The notes below the pieces were generated by a model. The model saw only the letters and a program-made list of their open reading frames with translations. It was not told the origin of the DNA and did not search any database. A DNA stretch of 64,000 bases from Dokdonella sp041395345 (GTDB taxonomy: Bacteria > Pseudomonadota > Gammaproteobacteria > Xanthomonadales > Rhodanobacteraceae): positions 186,001 to 250,000 of the forward strand of contig NZ_JAWLAR010000002.1 of the NCBI RefSeq assembly GCF_041395345.1. The letters are read 5' to 3'. Positions 51,981 to 61,458 of this stretch are shown in pieces; positions within the stretch are counted from its first letter, which is position 1, and each line of letters opens with the position of its first letter. A program made the position numbers and the translations under genes.

Positions 51981-53140
51981 GCCGTCGAAATAGAGCAACA
52001 AGGAACAGAGCTTGCACTCGCCTGCGGCGAGCGCCCTACTTTCTCTTGCGTACCTCTGCGCCGCAGAAGCGTCGCGAACTGAACAGCTGGCCTCCGCAGG
52101 GCGAAGTGCAGGATGCCCGTAGTCAAGAGAAGGCCACCTCAGGCACGCGCCTTGCGCACAGTCCCTGTGCTCCAGGTGCGCGAGTCAGCTCCGAGGTTTG
52201 CTGACAGAACGTCCCTGTGCTGGCCGCAACCTGGCACACGTCCTGTGGGTCATCCTTCGGACAGTTCCTGCACATCCTCGCCACGTGCGACGAAACCCTT
52301 GTGGCGCGTTTCCTGCGCGCCAAAGCCCCTCATCCGCCCTGCGGGGCACCTTCTCCCGCTACACGGGAGAAGGAAAGTCGCAAGCTAAAGCATAGCTGCA
52401 TACTTGCGCGAAATTGCTGTTGCTCCCCCTTTGCTGTGCAGGAAACACAGTGACCGGTCCCCTCTGTAGCGGCGGTGCGGTGTAGGCGAGTGCATGGATG
52501 CACGAGGTAGAGCAACGCAGGAGCAGTTGCCGAGAAAGCCCGCAGGGTGGCTCGCATGGGTGCGAGCCAGTTCGCTGCCAGCACAAGGATGTGCTGTCAG
52601 CAACCTCCGGAGCCGCGCCGTGAAGTCGCAGGGCAGGATGCCCGGAGACCGCTGCATCGGGGTGGCCTTCTCTTTGGTGACCTTTCTCTTGGCCACTCAG
52701 GAGAAAGTGGCTCGCTCGCTGGAGGCGAGTGAAAAAAGGCATGGATGCCGCGCCGCGAAGCGGCGTAGCTTTCTAGATCACCTCGCACCGCTGCTCCAGC
52801 GCAGTGGTCGCGCATGGAAAAGTGACTCGCTCCTGGGCGTGTGAATGCTGTGCTCTGATGGCACGCCCCGTTGAGGCTCAAGTATCTAGAGGAAGCGGAA
52901 GATCTGGATTGCATGCTGCTCCTGCAGCATTTCCTTCCGGCCATTCGCTGCGCGAATGTTCGTTCCGGCATCCTGCCTCCACAATCCAGCCTTCGTCGGG
53001 ATGACGAGCAGGGAATCATGAGCTTTGCTTCGACTCGCACGCCGCAAGCATGTGAAATTCCTGCACCACGAGTACGGCAATCCCGGACCGGGAGATCACG
53101 ACCGCATGCAGGAAAATCGAGTCGGTCGACGCCAGAAAAA
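51981..53140. repeat. 1.16-kb non-coding mosaic of palindromic and dispersed repeats
   Basis: No gene could be supported. Recognisable modules: a GCAGGATGCCCG-type repeat at about 52110 and 52632, each followed by GGCCAC/GGTGGCC and TTCTCTT-like stretches; a hairpin CCTTCTCCCG-CTACA-CGGGAGAAGG around 52349-52373 preceded by CCCTCATCCGCC; a 45-bp module at 52491-52535 (GAGGTAGAGCAACGCAGGAG) that matches an insert in structured repeat copy 1; an inverted pair GAAAGTGG / GCGAGTG near 52690-52730; and a half copy of a GGGATGACGAG-type REP near 52984-53008. It is a sink for repeats between glcD-like and pgpA. Confidence 0.7.
52491..52535 (-). repeat. 45-bp dispersed module shared with structured repeat copy 1
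   Basis: The reverse complement (TCTCGGCAACTGCTCCTGCG ... TTGCTCTACCTCGTGCATCC) agrees with 18622-18666 except for a few bases (C/G and A/G changes). In copy 1 of the structured repeat it appears as an insert that copy 2 lacks. It is therefore an independent repeat family that moved or recombined into that element. Confidence 0.75.
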
Positions 53141-53632
53141 TCAGAAAAAGTGCACCAGTACGGCGAGAGCCATGGCCGCATAAACCCCCGCCAGCGCATC
53201 ATCGAGCATCACCCCAAATCCGCCCTTGACCCGCCGGTCCGCCCAGGAGCATGGCCACGGCTTCCACACGTCGAACAAGCGGAACAGGAAGAACCCGGCA
53301 ACAATCCAGGCCCAGTGCGCTGGCCAGATCAGCAAGGGCAGCAGGGTGATCCACTGGCCGACAAACTCGTCCCAGACGATCACGCCGGGATCGCTGATGC
53401 GCAGTCGACCGATCACGACATTGGATGCCCAGACGCCCATCGCAAAGGCGAGCACGATGAGGACCGCCACGACGCCCAGGGACAGCTCTCGCATGAACAG
53501 CCACGGAATCAGGGCCGCTGCGGAGCCGGCCGTGCCCGGGGCAAACGGGCTGAGTCCGGACCCGAATCCGCTGGCTATCCAGCCTGCCGGATGTCCGAGG
53601 ACGGCGCGACGCTGTTGTGCATCGAGCTTCAT
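53141..53632 (-). CDS. pgpA: PgpA, phosphatidylglycerophosphatase A
   Basis: Membrane phosphatase making phosphatidylglycerol. ATG 53632 gives 163 residues and overlaps the thiL stop by 4 bp. Family blocks: WIASGFGSGLSPFAPGTAGSAAALIPWLF, ISDPGVIVWDEFVGQWITLL and FRLFDVWKPWPCSWADRRVKGGFGVMLDDALAGVYAA, with about four hydrophobic helices. Last gene of ribH-nusB-thiL-pgpA. Confidence 0.96.
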   Translation of the reverse strand: MKLDAQQRRAVLGHPAGWIASGFGSGLSPFAPGTAGSAAALIPWLFMRELSLGVVAVLIVLAFAMGVWASNVVIGRLRISDPGVIVWDEFVGQWITLLPLLIWPAHWAWIVAGFFLFRLFDVWKPWPCSWADRRVKGGFGVMLDDALAGVYAAMALAVLVHFF

Positions 53633-54600
53633 CTGAAATGATCCCATCCCTTGCTTGACGTTTCGCGGCGCCGGCCGTCGCGGTCCAGCACGTGAATGCC
53701 AGGCTCCTCGATGACGCGTCCGATCCTCGAGACACGACAGCCCAGTTTCTCCATCGTCGCACGCATGCTGTCGGCCCTGGCTTCGGCGATCGTGAAGGCT
53801 AGCTCGTAGTCGTCGCCGCCGAACAGTTGCAGGTCCCGGCAAGTTTCGGCATCGAAGCAATTCTGCAGCGCTGACGACATGGGCAGGCAGTCCTCGCCGA
53901 TTTCGATGCCGAGCTTGCTGCTCGTGGCGACATGGCCCAGATCTGCCAGCAACCCATCGGAAATGTCGATGCACGCGCTGGCCAGATCGCGCAGCGCGAT
54001 GCCGGCGGCGACCCGGGCTTGAGGACGATTCAGTCTCGCAACAAGCACCTGCTCGTCGGGGCCCGGATTTCCAGCGTTGGGGTTTGCCGACTGCAGGATG
54101 CGCAAGCCACCGGCTGCGTCACCGATGGTTCCGGTAACGAACACCACCTCGCCATGCTTCGCATCGCTGCGTCGCAGCGCTTGGCCCGTGGACACAATCC
54201 CGTGCGCGGTCACGCTGAGGGTCAACGGTCCGCGCGTGGTGTCGCCGCCGATCAGGGCCATCTGGTGTTCGTTCGCGAGCTGCGCGAAGCCCTGCATGAG
54301 TCGTTCGACGAAACGGGCGTCGGGCTCCGGCAAGGTCAGGGCCAGTGTCGCCCAGGCAGGCAACGCGCCCATCGCGGCAAGGTCACTCAGGTTGACCGCC
54401 AGCGCCTTCCAGCCGATGTCGGCCGGATCCGTGCTGTCCGGGAAATGCACTCCGGCAACCAGCGTATCGGTGCAGATCACCAGTTCGTGATCCGGCGGCA
54501 CGCTGACCACCGCAGCATCATCGCCAATGCCGGTGCGCACGTCGCTGCGCGCTGCGCCGACGTGGCGCCGAATGATATCGATCAGGTCGAACTCGCTCAT
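53629..54600 (-). CDS. thiL: ThiL, thiamine-monophosphate kinase
   Basis: Phosphorylates thiamine monophosphate to the cofactor thiamine diphosphate. 323 residues. TGIGDDAAVVSVPPDHELVICTDTLVAGVHF, GWKALAVNLSDLAAMGA and LIGGDTTRGPLTLSVTAHG are the PurM-like metal and nucleotide sites; CIDISDGLLADLGHVATSSKLGIEI and FGGDDYELAFT complete the pattern. It overlaps pgpA; 20 bp separate it from nusB. TPP made here is used by Dxs. Confidence 0.97.
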   Translation of the reverse strand: MSEFDLIDIIRRHVGAARSDVRTGIGDDAAVVSVPPDHELVICTDTLVAGVHFPDSTDPADIGWKALAVNLSDLAAMGALPAWATLALTLPEPDARFVERLMQGFAQLANEHQMALIGGDTTRGPLTLSVTAHGIVSTGQALRRSDAKHGEVVFVTGTIGDAAGGLRILQSANPNAGNPGPDEQVLVARLNRPQARVAAGIALRDLASACIDISDGLLADLGHVATSSKLGIEIGEDCLPMSSALQNCFDAETCRDLQLFGGDDYELAFTIAEARADSMRATMEKLGCRVSRIGRVIEEPGIHVLDRDGRRRETSSKGWDHFR

Positions 54601-54620
54601 GCGCGCAGCCTGCTCCGCGT

Positions 54621-55082
54621 TCAGCGGCCCTTGTTGCGAAACTCGACTTCACGCCATTGCGCGGCGAGCTTGTCGAGCACGCCATTGACGTAGGTGTGTC
54701 CCTGATCGGCACCAAAGCGCTTGTTCACCTCGAGCGCCTCATTGATGATCACGCGATAGGGCACATCGGGCCGAAAGCGAAGTTCGTAGGCGCCAATGCG
54801 CATTACCGCGCGCTCGATCGGATCGACCTCTGATATTTCCCGATCGATATGCAGGCGAATGCCGGCGTCGAGCTCGGCAAGATGCTTCTCTACGCCGCGA
54901 AGCAGATCTTCGAAGTATTCGAGATCGGCGATTTCCATGTCCTGCTCGTGACGGAACTGCTCGATCACCTTGATCATGCGGTTGCCGCCTACCTGCCAGG
55001 CGTAGATGGCCTGCAGGGCACGCCGGCGCGAACGCGAGCGCGCGGCCAGGTCGACGCCCTCGGGGCGATTGGGATGATTCAC
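54621..55082 (-). CDS. nusB: NusB, transcription antitermination factor
   Basis: A 153-residue all-helical RNA-binding protein that with NusE binds boxA of rRNA leaders. AARSRSRRRALQAIYAWQVGG, DAGIRLHIDREISEVDPIERAVMRIGAYELRFRPDVPYRVIINEALEVNKRFGADQGHTYVNGVLDKLA is the family pattern in parts. The start overlaps the ribH stop by 4 bp, as usual for this operon. Confidence 0.97.
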   Translation of the reverse strand: MNHPNRPEGVDLAARSRSRRRALQAIYAWQVGGNRMIKVIEQFRHEQDMEIADLEYFEDLLRGVEKHLAELDAGIRLHIDREISEVDPIERAVMRIGAYELRFRPDVPYRVIINEALEVNKRFGADQGHTYVNGVLDKLAAQWREVEFRNKGR

Positions 55083-55543
55083 AGTTGTCTCCAGAGATCG
55101 ATCATTTCCAGGGCGGCCAGTGCGACCTCTTCTCCCTTGTTGCCGTGGGCGCCACCTGCGCGCGCCTCGGCGTCGGCATGCTTCTCGACAGCCAGCACCC
55201 CGTTGAGTACGGGCAGCCGGTACTTGACGGCGACGCGCATCAATCCATCAGCGCAGCCATCGGCGACATGTTCATAGTGGCGAGTATCCCCACGAATCAC
55301 ACAGCCAAGGGCGATGATTGCCGCGTATCTGCGCGACTTCGCCAGTTGCGCCGCCAGCACCGGAATTTCCCAGGCACCTGGAACGCGGAACAGCTCGATA
55401 TCCTCCGCGGCCTGCCCGTGCTCGCGCAAGGCCCGCTGTGCACCATCCACCAGTGCGTCAAGAATGCGCGGGTTCCAGCGACTCGCGACGAGGGCGATTC
55501 TGGAATCCGGGGTCGCGCGGGCGGTTCCGCTGAAGACGGTCAT
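55079..55543 (-). CDS. ribH: RibH (RibE), 6,7-dimethyl-8-ribityllumazine synthase
   Basis: Penultimate step of riboflavin synthesis; forms 60-mers or smaller shells. 154 residues with ALVASRWNPRILDALVDGAQRAL, VPGAWEIPVLAAQLAKSRRYAAIIALGCVIRGDTRHYEHVADGCADGLMRV and GVLAVEKHADAEARAGG-HGNKGEEVA, including the catalytic His in the RGDTRHYEHV segment. It is first in the operon; ribBA is not directly upstream. It is divergent from metK. Confidence 0.97.
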   Translation of the reverse strand: MTVFSGTARATPDSRIALVASRWNPRILDALVDGAQRALREHGQAAEDIELFRVPGAWEIPVLAAQLAKSRRYAAIIALGCVIRGDTRHYEHVADGCADGLMRVAVKYRLPVLNGVLAVEKHADAEARAGGAHGNKGEEVALAALEMIDLWRQL

Positions 55544-55846
55544 GAAAGGTCGGCCGGAGATTTGGGCGGCCAGCGCAGGAAAGCTGCCCGAGGCCGCGCA
55601 GTTTAGCCGACAGACGCTTCAGGCAGGAACCATGAAAGGAGACGTCTGCCCGCTAGCCACGACCGACTCGCCGCCTCGCTGCGGCGGCCGGAGACCGGAT
55701 TCCGTCATTCACGCGCGTCGCACCCTCTGCTGTGCGATGCGTTGGCCCTTGTGGACCCGGTCTTGCTACCCTGCAAATCCCCGAACACCCGTGTATGATT
55801 CGCGGCCCGTTCATCCCTCCATCCGCATAGAAGGATAGTTGCCGAA
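55544..55846. promoter_or_regulatory. 303-bp ribH/metK divergent spacer, with a single met box-like 8-mer
   Basis: No gene was found. AGACGTCT at 55640-55647 is a perfect single met box, but neighbouring 8-mers do not match, so a functional MetJ operator is uncertain. TATGAT near 55794 could be a -10 for metK; a matching -35 is unclear. No SAM or SAH riboswitch was recognised before metK. Confidence 0.3.
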
Positions 55847-57043
55847 ATGAGCAGCACCCTGTTCACCTCCGAATCGGTTTCCGAAGGCCATCCCGACAAA
55901 GTCGCAGACCAGATTTCCGATGCCGTCCTCGACGCCATCCTGATGCAGGACAAGCGTGCCAGGGTTGCCTGCGAAACCATGGTCAAGACCGGTGTCGCCA
56001 TCGTCGCCGGCGAAGTCACCACGAGCGCCTGGATCGACCTCGAAACGCTGACGCGCAAGGTCATTCTCGACATCGGCTACGACAGCTCGCAGGTCGGGTT
56101 CGATGGCGAGACCTGCGGCGTGCTCAACCTGATCGGCAAGCAGTCCCCGGACATCAACCAGGGCGTGGATCGCAAGAAGCCCGAGCACCAGGGTGCCGGC
56201 GACCAGGGCCTGATGTTCGGCTACGCGACCAATGAAACCAACCAGTTCATGCCGGCCGCGATCCACTACTCGCACCGCCTGGTCGAGCAACAGGCCAAGG
56301 TGCGCAAGAAGAAGAACTCGCCAATGCCGTGGCTGCGCCCGGATGCGAAGTCGCAGGTCACCCTGCGCTACGAGAACGGCAAGGCCGTCGCCATCGACGC
56401 CGTTGTCCTTTCGACCCAGCACGATCCATCGGTCAAGCAGAAGGACCTGATCGAAGCCGTGCGCGAATACATCCTCAAGCCCGTGCTTCCGGCCAAGTGG
56501 TTGCACAAGGGCACCAAGTTCCACATCAACCCGACCGGCAAGTTCGTCATCGGCGGACCGGTCGGCGACTGCGGCCTGACCGGACGCAAGATCATTGTCG
56601 ATACCTACGGTGGCTGGGCCCGCCACGGCGGCGGCGCATTCTCGGGCAAGGATCCGTCCAAGGTGGATCGCTCGGCTGCCTACGCCGCCCGCTACGTGGC
56701 CAAGAACATCGTTGCGGCCGGAATTGCCGCCCGCTGCGAAGTTCAGGTCAGCTACGCGATCGGTGTCGCTGAACCCACTTCGATCTCGGTGACCACGTTC
56801 GGCACCGGCCGCATCGCCGATGCGAAGATCGAGAAGCTGATCCGCAAGCATTTCGACCTGAGGCCGTACGGCATCATCAAGATGCTCGACCTGGTCCACC
56901 CGATGTACCAGCGCACGGCCAGCTATGGCCATTTCGGTCGCATTCCGGAAGTCGTCACTCTTGCCGATGGCAGCTCGTTCACGGCCTTTTCGTGGGAAAA
57001 GACCGACAAGGCCGAAGCACTCAAGGCCGACGCCAAGCTCTGA
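55847..57043 (+). CDS. metK: MetK, S-adenosylmethionine synthase
   Basis: Makes SAM from methionine and ATP; also feeds BtaA, BtaB and the methyltransferases in this window. 398 residues beginning MSSTLFTSESVSEGHPDKVADQISDAVLDA. Hexapeptide motifs are GAGDQGLMFGYA and GGGAFSGKDPSKVDRSAAYAARYVAKNIVAAG. The ATG has GAAGGATAGTTGCCGAA upstream. It is followed by a strong hairpin. Confidence 0.98.
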   Translation: MSSTLFTSESVSEGHPDKVADQISDAVLDAILMQDKRARVACETMVKTGVAIVAGEVTTSAWIDLETLTRKVILDIGYDSSQVGFDGETCGVLNLIGKQSPDINQGVDRKKPEHQGAGDQGLMFGYATNETNQFMPAAIHYSHRLVEQQAKVRKKKNSPMPWLRPDAKSQVTLRYENGKAVAIDAVVLSTQHDPSVKQKDLIEAVREYILKPVLPAKWLHKGTKFHINPTGKFVIGGPVGDCGLTGRKIIVDTYGGWARHGGGAFSGKDPSKVDRSAAYAARYVAKNIVAAGIAARCEVQVSYAIGVAEPTSISVTTFGTGRIADAKIEKLIRKHFDLRPYGIIKMLDLVHPMYQRTASYGHFGRIPEVVTLADGSSFTAFSWEKTDKAEALKADAKL

Positions 57044-57061
57044 CTGAGCTTCTGCACGATT

Positions 57062-57089
57062 GCCGGGGAAGCCAGCGGGTTTCCCCGGC
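57062..57089 (+). terminator. hairpin downstream of metK
   Basis: GCCGGGGAA and TTCCCCGGC pair over 9 bp around a 10-base loop, 18 bp after the metK stop. The downstream sequence GCAGCAGGCATGTTTTA has only a short T-run, so termination may be partial or Rho-assisted. Confidence 0.55.
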
Positions 57090-57159
57090 AGCAGGCATGT
57101 TTTAGTCTGGTCGTCTCGGCGAAGGCCAATCTGGCCGCTGCAAGACTTCCGGAACCTGT

Positions 57160-58206
57160 ATGCAAATAATTCGATTCTGCTCCCTTTCCCTGCGCAATAT
57201 TCTCGCAACAGCCCTGATTGGCCTGGCCTGGATCTGTCCTCTGGCGCTGGCCGGCACCGTAGAACCCCCGCTGCACATGCTGTTTTCCGACAAGAACAGA
57301 CTCGTCGTCGGGACGGTCAGCGAGATAAACCCGCCCAACCGCATCGTTTTCAAGCGCGAAAAGGTCTTTGGCGGGCACGATGACGTGCCCGAGCTGGTCG
57401 ACCTGATTGCCGATTTCCCCGCCATGAAGAACGCCGAAATGGGCGAACGCTATGTCTTCGCCTACGGGTTGATCGAGCGTGACAAGCGCGCGCCTGCTGG
57501 CGTGGTCCTGAACAAGAAAGGCGCCACGATCATCACCAGCCTCGGCCTTGAGCCGGCCATGTTCCGGGACACGCGCGACCTGAGGAAGATCCTCGACGCA
57601 TCGAACACCGAGGAAAAACGGGATTCCAGAGCCCTTCTGGACCTGCTCCTGAAGACCCTGAAGAGGGATGACATTCAGCTCAGGAGTCTCGCTGCGGCAC
57701 AGATCGCGCTCGATGCCGATCTGGGCAAGCTGCTCGATGACAAGGACAGGCAGCAGATCCGCAGCGTTGCCGCGAATCCGGAAACTACCACCGAGACCCG
57801 CCGCGTTCTGCTCCAGGCTGCATTCCTCTATCCCTCCCTGTACGGAACCTGGTGGCAGCCAGAAGCCAAGGAAGTACTGGCAACTACGCCGCTAGACGGA
57901 TACCCTGAGGGGGCTTGGGACCCGACTGGGCTCGTTCTGCTTGCGTTTGGAGTAGTCGAGAAGCCCGAAGTGCAGTTGCCGAGAGACTCACTCATTCGTT
58001 GGCTGCGCAGCCCGCAACCTCTGTTTCGGGAAAGGTCTCTGGCGCTGATCGGGAACAAATTCCCTGATCAGGAACGGGAAATGGTAGAGGAAGTCCTGAA
58101 TGATCCATCCCTGAATGCCGGGTCCCGCACATATCTCGACGATCAAATGCGCCGCCTCGATCGGCAACCGCCTGGAAATGCCGCGCATGAGCAAGGAACC
58201 GAGTGA
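57160..58206 (+). CDS. hypothetical exported protein, helical-repeat-like
   Basis: A 348-residue protein with a hydrophobic N-terminus (ILATALIGLAWICPLALA, cleavage about residue 32). The first mature part (about 33-120) is beta-like (HMLFSDKNRLVVGTVSEINPPNRIVFKREKVFGG). The remainder is helical and resembles HEAT-like repeats (DDIQLRSLAAAQIALDADLGKLL, PQPLFRERSLALIGNKF). No family was recognised. It lies between metK and another exported protein, same strand, 83 bp apart from the latter. Confidence 0.65.
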   Translation: MQIIRFCSLSLRNILATALIGLAWICPLALAGTVEPPLHMLFSDKNRLVVGTVSEINPPNRIVFKREKVFGGHDDVPELVDLIADFPAMKNAEMGERYVFAYGLIERDKRAPAGVVLNKKGATIITSLGLEPAMFRDTRDLRKILDASNTEEKRDSRALLDLLLKTLKRDDIQLRSLAAAQIALDADLGKLLDDKDRQQIRSVAANPETTTETRRVLLQAAFLYPSLYGTWWQPEAKEVLATTPLDGYPEGAWDPTGLVLLAFGVVEKPEVQLPRDSLIRWLRSPQPLFRERSLALIGNKFPDQEREMVEEVLNDPSLNAGSRTYLDDQMRRLDRQPPGNAAHEQGTE

Positions 58207-58289
58207 TCGAAAACATTGACGGCGGATTCTGGTTTGATCCGTGCGTTGAAGAGCAAGAACGAACCGTATCTTGATGAGGAGCCTTCAAC

Positions 58290-61190
58290 ATGTATTTGCG
58301 ATACCGATTGACCACCCTGGGTGCAGCAGCGTTGCTTGCACTCGGATCCACCGCACAGGCAGCCAATACGGTTGCGGCACCCAATCAGGTTCCCGAAGTC
58401 CGGTATGCCGTGCGCGCCGACGTTTCGGCTCCGATGCGCGACATCATTCGCATGATGCCGCCGTCCGAACCGGTAGGCACGACCAGCTCGCCATTCGAGA
58501 TTCCGAATATCCTGCTGAAGCGCTCCGACTACCCGACTCTTTTCGAGCCAGACTACTCGAAGTCCCAAAACGCGCCGTTGGGCGTATCCGCACCTCCCGT
58601 CGACATTTCCTATGATGCGCTGACTCAGGCAACCGCCTGCGGCGGCTGTCTGCCTCCGGACACGAATGGCGATGTCAGCGATGTTCACTACCTGCAGACC
58701 GTCAACAGCCACTGGGCCGTCTACAACAAGACCACGGGCGCCGTCGTGCAGGGCTCCACGCCTGGCAACTCGTTCTATGTCGGTTTCGGCGGCAAGTGCG
58801 AAACCACCAATTCGGGTGATCCGACCGCACTCTGGGACGCACAGGCCAAGCGCTGGGTCATCAGCCAGTTCGTGACCAGCGCCCCGTTTGCACAGTGCGT
58901 TGCCGTTTCGACGACGTCCGACCCGCTCGGTAGCTATTACCGCTACGAGTTCCAGTGGCCGATCTTTGGCGACTATCCGAAGATGGGCGTGTGGACCGAA
59001 GAGTCCACGGCTCAGAACGCCTACACCCTGATCACTCACGATTTCGGCGGCAGCCCCCAGACTTTCCAGGGCGCTTCGCTGATCGCGCTTGAGCGCAACA
59101 AGATGCTGGTGGGCGACCCGAGCGCAGCGGTTGTGCGCTTCTCGGGAATCGATGCCTACGGTGTCCAGCCCATTCACCTGAGCGGCCTCAAGCCGGCGGC
59201 GGGTGGTGCTTGCCCGACCTTCGTGCATTTCGAGTTCAGTACCGCGCAGTACCGGTTCTGGGACATGTGTCTTGACTGGGAAACTCCGGCCAATACCGTA
59301 TTCACGAATCCGCCGACATTCATCGACTCCGACGTTTTCGTCCCGTATGGCGGCGCCATTCCCCAGCTTGGAACGGCACAGCAGCTTGATGCGTTCGGTT
59401 CGAACACGATGTATCGCGCCACGGCCCGTGCATTCGATGCCACCGCCCCCAACCGCATGTCCCTGGTCATCAACCACGTCATCCAGGGCGGCGGCGGCCA
59501 GGCTGGCGTGCGCTGGATGCATTTCAACCTGAAGCCGGGCGCCGAATTCCCGATCACGACAGTCGATCGCATCTTTGGTCACGGCTATGAAGGCCCGGAG
59601 TTGCCGAATTCGGTTCCACCGACCCAGATGACCAAGACGGTCATCGACCAGGGCAACTTCACCCCGGACGGCGATTCACGCTGGATGGGCGGCATCGCTG
59701 TCGATGGCAGCGGCAACATCGGCCTGGGCTACTCGAAGTCGAGCGCGTCGCTGAATCCGAAGATCATGATCACCGGGCGCACACCGTCCGACCCGCCCGG
59801 CACCATGCGTGACGAAGTCAGCTGCACGCCCGGAACTACCGGCTCGCAGACCAGCACTTCGGGTCGCTGGGGCGACTATTCCTCGATGAGCGTCGATCCG
59901 GTCGACCAGTGCCGCTTCTACTTCACTACCGAATACCTGGCCACGACATCGGGCGCCTCCTGGCGCACGCGCGTCTGCTCGTTCACCTTCGCCGGTTGCG
60001 GTGATCCGGACTTCGCCCTGGTCGCCGAAACGCCGGCTCGCGTGGAAGTCTGCTCGGCTACGGATGCCGATCCGACCTGGGACGTGCGCGTTGGTGTACT
60101 GAACGGATTCAACAGCGCGGTCGCGTTCGCGACTCCGGGCATCCCGGGTGGCACCACGCCCAACTTCACGGTCGATCCTGTCGTTGGCGCGGGCACCACC
60201 GTGCTGACCCTGACCAACGGCGCGACGATCGCGGCAGGTGAGTATTCGTTCGCAGTATCCGGTGTCAGTGGTCCATTGACTCGCTCCCTGCCGCTTGAGC
60301 TCGGTGTCTCCGCTGCAGCAACCGGGGCTTCGAGCCTGGTCTCGCCGGCCAACAACTCGACCGGCAACAAGGTTCTTCCAACCCTGAGCTGGAGTGCGGT
60401 TGCCGGCGCACTGAACTACACCGTGGAAATAGCTACTGACGTCGCGTTCGCGAACATCGTCAGGACGGCAACGGTTTCCGGCACGACCTGGAAGGTCACA
60501 CCGGCCCTGAACGAGTCCACGGCGTACTACTGGCGCATCACGCCGAACAACTACTGCGGCGCGGGCGCCACGTCTGTCGTGTTCCGCTTCGACACCGGCA
60601 TCATCGGCCAGTGCCCGAGCGGCACCACTGCCACGAATGTCTTCGCTGACAACTTCCAGGGCGGTGTCAATGGCTGGACCACGGTGGGCACGGGCGCGAC
60701 CAACTGGAGCCAGCTGGCTGCTCCGGCCGGCAGCGGCCTGACAACCACGGTCTGGGGAATCCCGAACAATGCCACTACCAGCGATCGCGGACTGGTCTCG
60801 CCAAGCATTGCGATTCCGGCCAACTCGCAGGCCACGTTCCTGATCTACGACACCTGGCACAACTTCGAGGATGACGGCCCAACCGGCTGCTACGATAACG
60901 CCACGCTCGACGTCAAAGTGGGCGCCGGCGCGTTCACCTACGTCCAGGGCAATTCGCTGTACACGGATCCGTACGACGGTATCGCCGCCAGCAACCTGCC
61001 GAACGCCGGCCTCATGGTCTGGTGCCATACGCCGCCGGGAGCCATCAACTCCATCGTCGACATGGATGATTACGTAGGCCAAAGCGTCCAGTTGCGCTTC
61101 CGCGCCTTGTCCGACGCGAATACGGTCGCTGCTACCAATCCGACCGGCTTCTACATCGACAACCTGGTCGTCAGGGCTTGCACGCCGTAA
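58290..61190 (+). CDS. large exported protein with a fibronectin/Ig-like and a C-terminal MAM-like module
   Basis: A 966-residue secreted protein: signal peptide MYLRYRLTTLGAAALLALGSTAQA. A long N-terminal region (about 95-570) contains CGGCLPPDTNGDVSDVHYLQ, ending near RWGDYSSMSVDPVDQCRFYF; it resembles a beta-propeller-like region of secreted bacterial proteins. An Ig/FN3-like module follows (about 680-770, LVSPANNSTGNKVLPTLSWS). The C-terminal domain (about 780-965) opens with NVFADNFQGGVNGWTTVGTG, the usual start of adhesion/MAM-type modules in secreted peptidases. No protease motif was found. It is followed by a perfect terminator. It may be a structural or binding exoprotein. Confidence 0.75.
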   Translation: MYLRYRLTTLGAAALLALGSTAQAANTVAAPNQVPEVRYAVRADVSAPMRDIIRMMPPSEPVGTTSSPFEIPNILLKRSDYPTLFEPDYSKSQNAPLGVSAPPVDISYDALTQATACGGCLPPDTNGDVSDVHYLQTVNSHWAVYNKTTGAVVQGSTPGNSFYVGFGGKCETTNSGDPTALWDAQAKRWVISQFVTSAPFAQCVAVSTTSDPLGSYYRYEFQWPIFGDYPKMGVWTEESTAQNAYTLITHDFGGSPQTFQGASLIALERNKMLVGDPSAAVVRFSGIDAYGVQPIHLSGLKPAAGGACPTFVHFEFSTAQYRFWDMCLDWETPANTVFTNPPTFIDSDVFVPYGGAIPQLGTAQQLDAFGSNTMYRATARAFDATAPNRMSLVINHVIQGGGGQAGVRWMHFNLKPGAEFPITTVDRIFGHGYEGPELPNSVPPTQMTKTVIDQGNFTPDGDSRWMGGIAVDGSGNIGLGYSKSSASLNPKIMITGRTPSDPPGTMRDEVSCTPGTTGSQTSTSGRWGDYSSMSVDPVDQCRFYFTTEYLATTSGASWRTRVCSFTFAGCGDPDFALVAETPARVEVCSATDADPTWDVRVGVLNGFNSAVAFATPGIPGGTTPNFTVDPVVGAGTTVLTLTNGATIAAGEYSFAVSGVSGPLTRSLPLELGVSAAATGASSLVSPANNSTGNKVLPTLSWSAVAGALNYTVEIATDVAFANIVRTATVSGTTWKVTPALNESTAYYWRITPNNYCGAGATSVVFRFDTGIIGQCPSGTTATNVFADNFQGGVNGWTTVGTGATNWSQLAAPAGSGLTTTVWGIPNNATTSDRGLVSPSIAIPANSQATFLIYDTWHNFEDDGPTGCYDNATLDVKVGAGAFTYVQGNSLYTDPYDGIAASNLPNAGLMVWCHTPPGAINSIVDMDDYVGQSVQLRFRALSDANTVAATNPTGFYIDNLVVRACTP

Positions 61191-61217
61191 ACCGGCAGAC
61201 AACCTGAGATCCTTTGA

Positions 61218-61246
61218 ACGGGCCGCTCTGCGGCCCGTTTTTTTTT
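61218..61246 (+). terminator. intrinsic terminator after the 966-residue exported protein gene
   Basis: ACGGGCCGC-TCT-GCGGCCCGT forms a perfect 9-bp GC-rich stem with a 3-base loop, followed by a run of nine T. Textbook Rho-independent terminator, 28 bp after the stop codon. Confidence 0.95.
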
Positions 61247-61458
61247 GCCCGGCAACGGAGCCGATCCATGCCGACTGCCATGTTCCCCAGTCACATCAAC
61301 TGCTAGAATTTTCCTCGCCCGGATCAAGAGCATCACGTCCAGGCCGTCGTTTCATACAAAAACATTTTGCCTTGCAGTGCTCGGAAGCGACGGGCGAGGG
61401 TTGACCTGCCACTGGCCAAGCCAAGGGCCAGGCGCATAGCGGAAGTGAGCACCTCGAC

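Noticed and set aside
55811..57208. 465-codon reverse-strand open frame across metK
   Set aside because: Antisense to the clearly coding metK.
59676..61202. 508-codon reverse-strand open frame inside the 966-residue exported protein gene
   Set aside because: Antisense shadow; the plus strand has signal peptide, modules and terminator.
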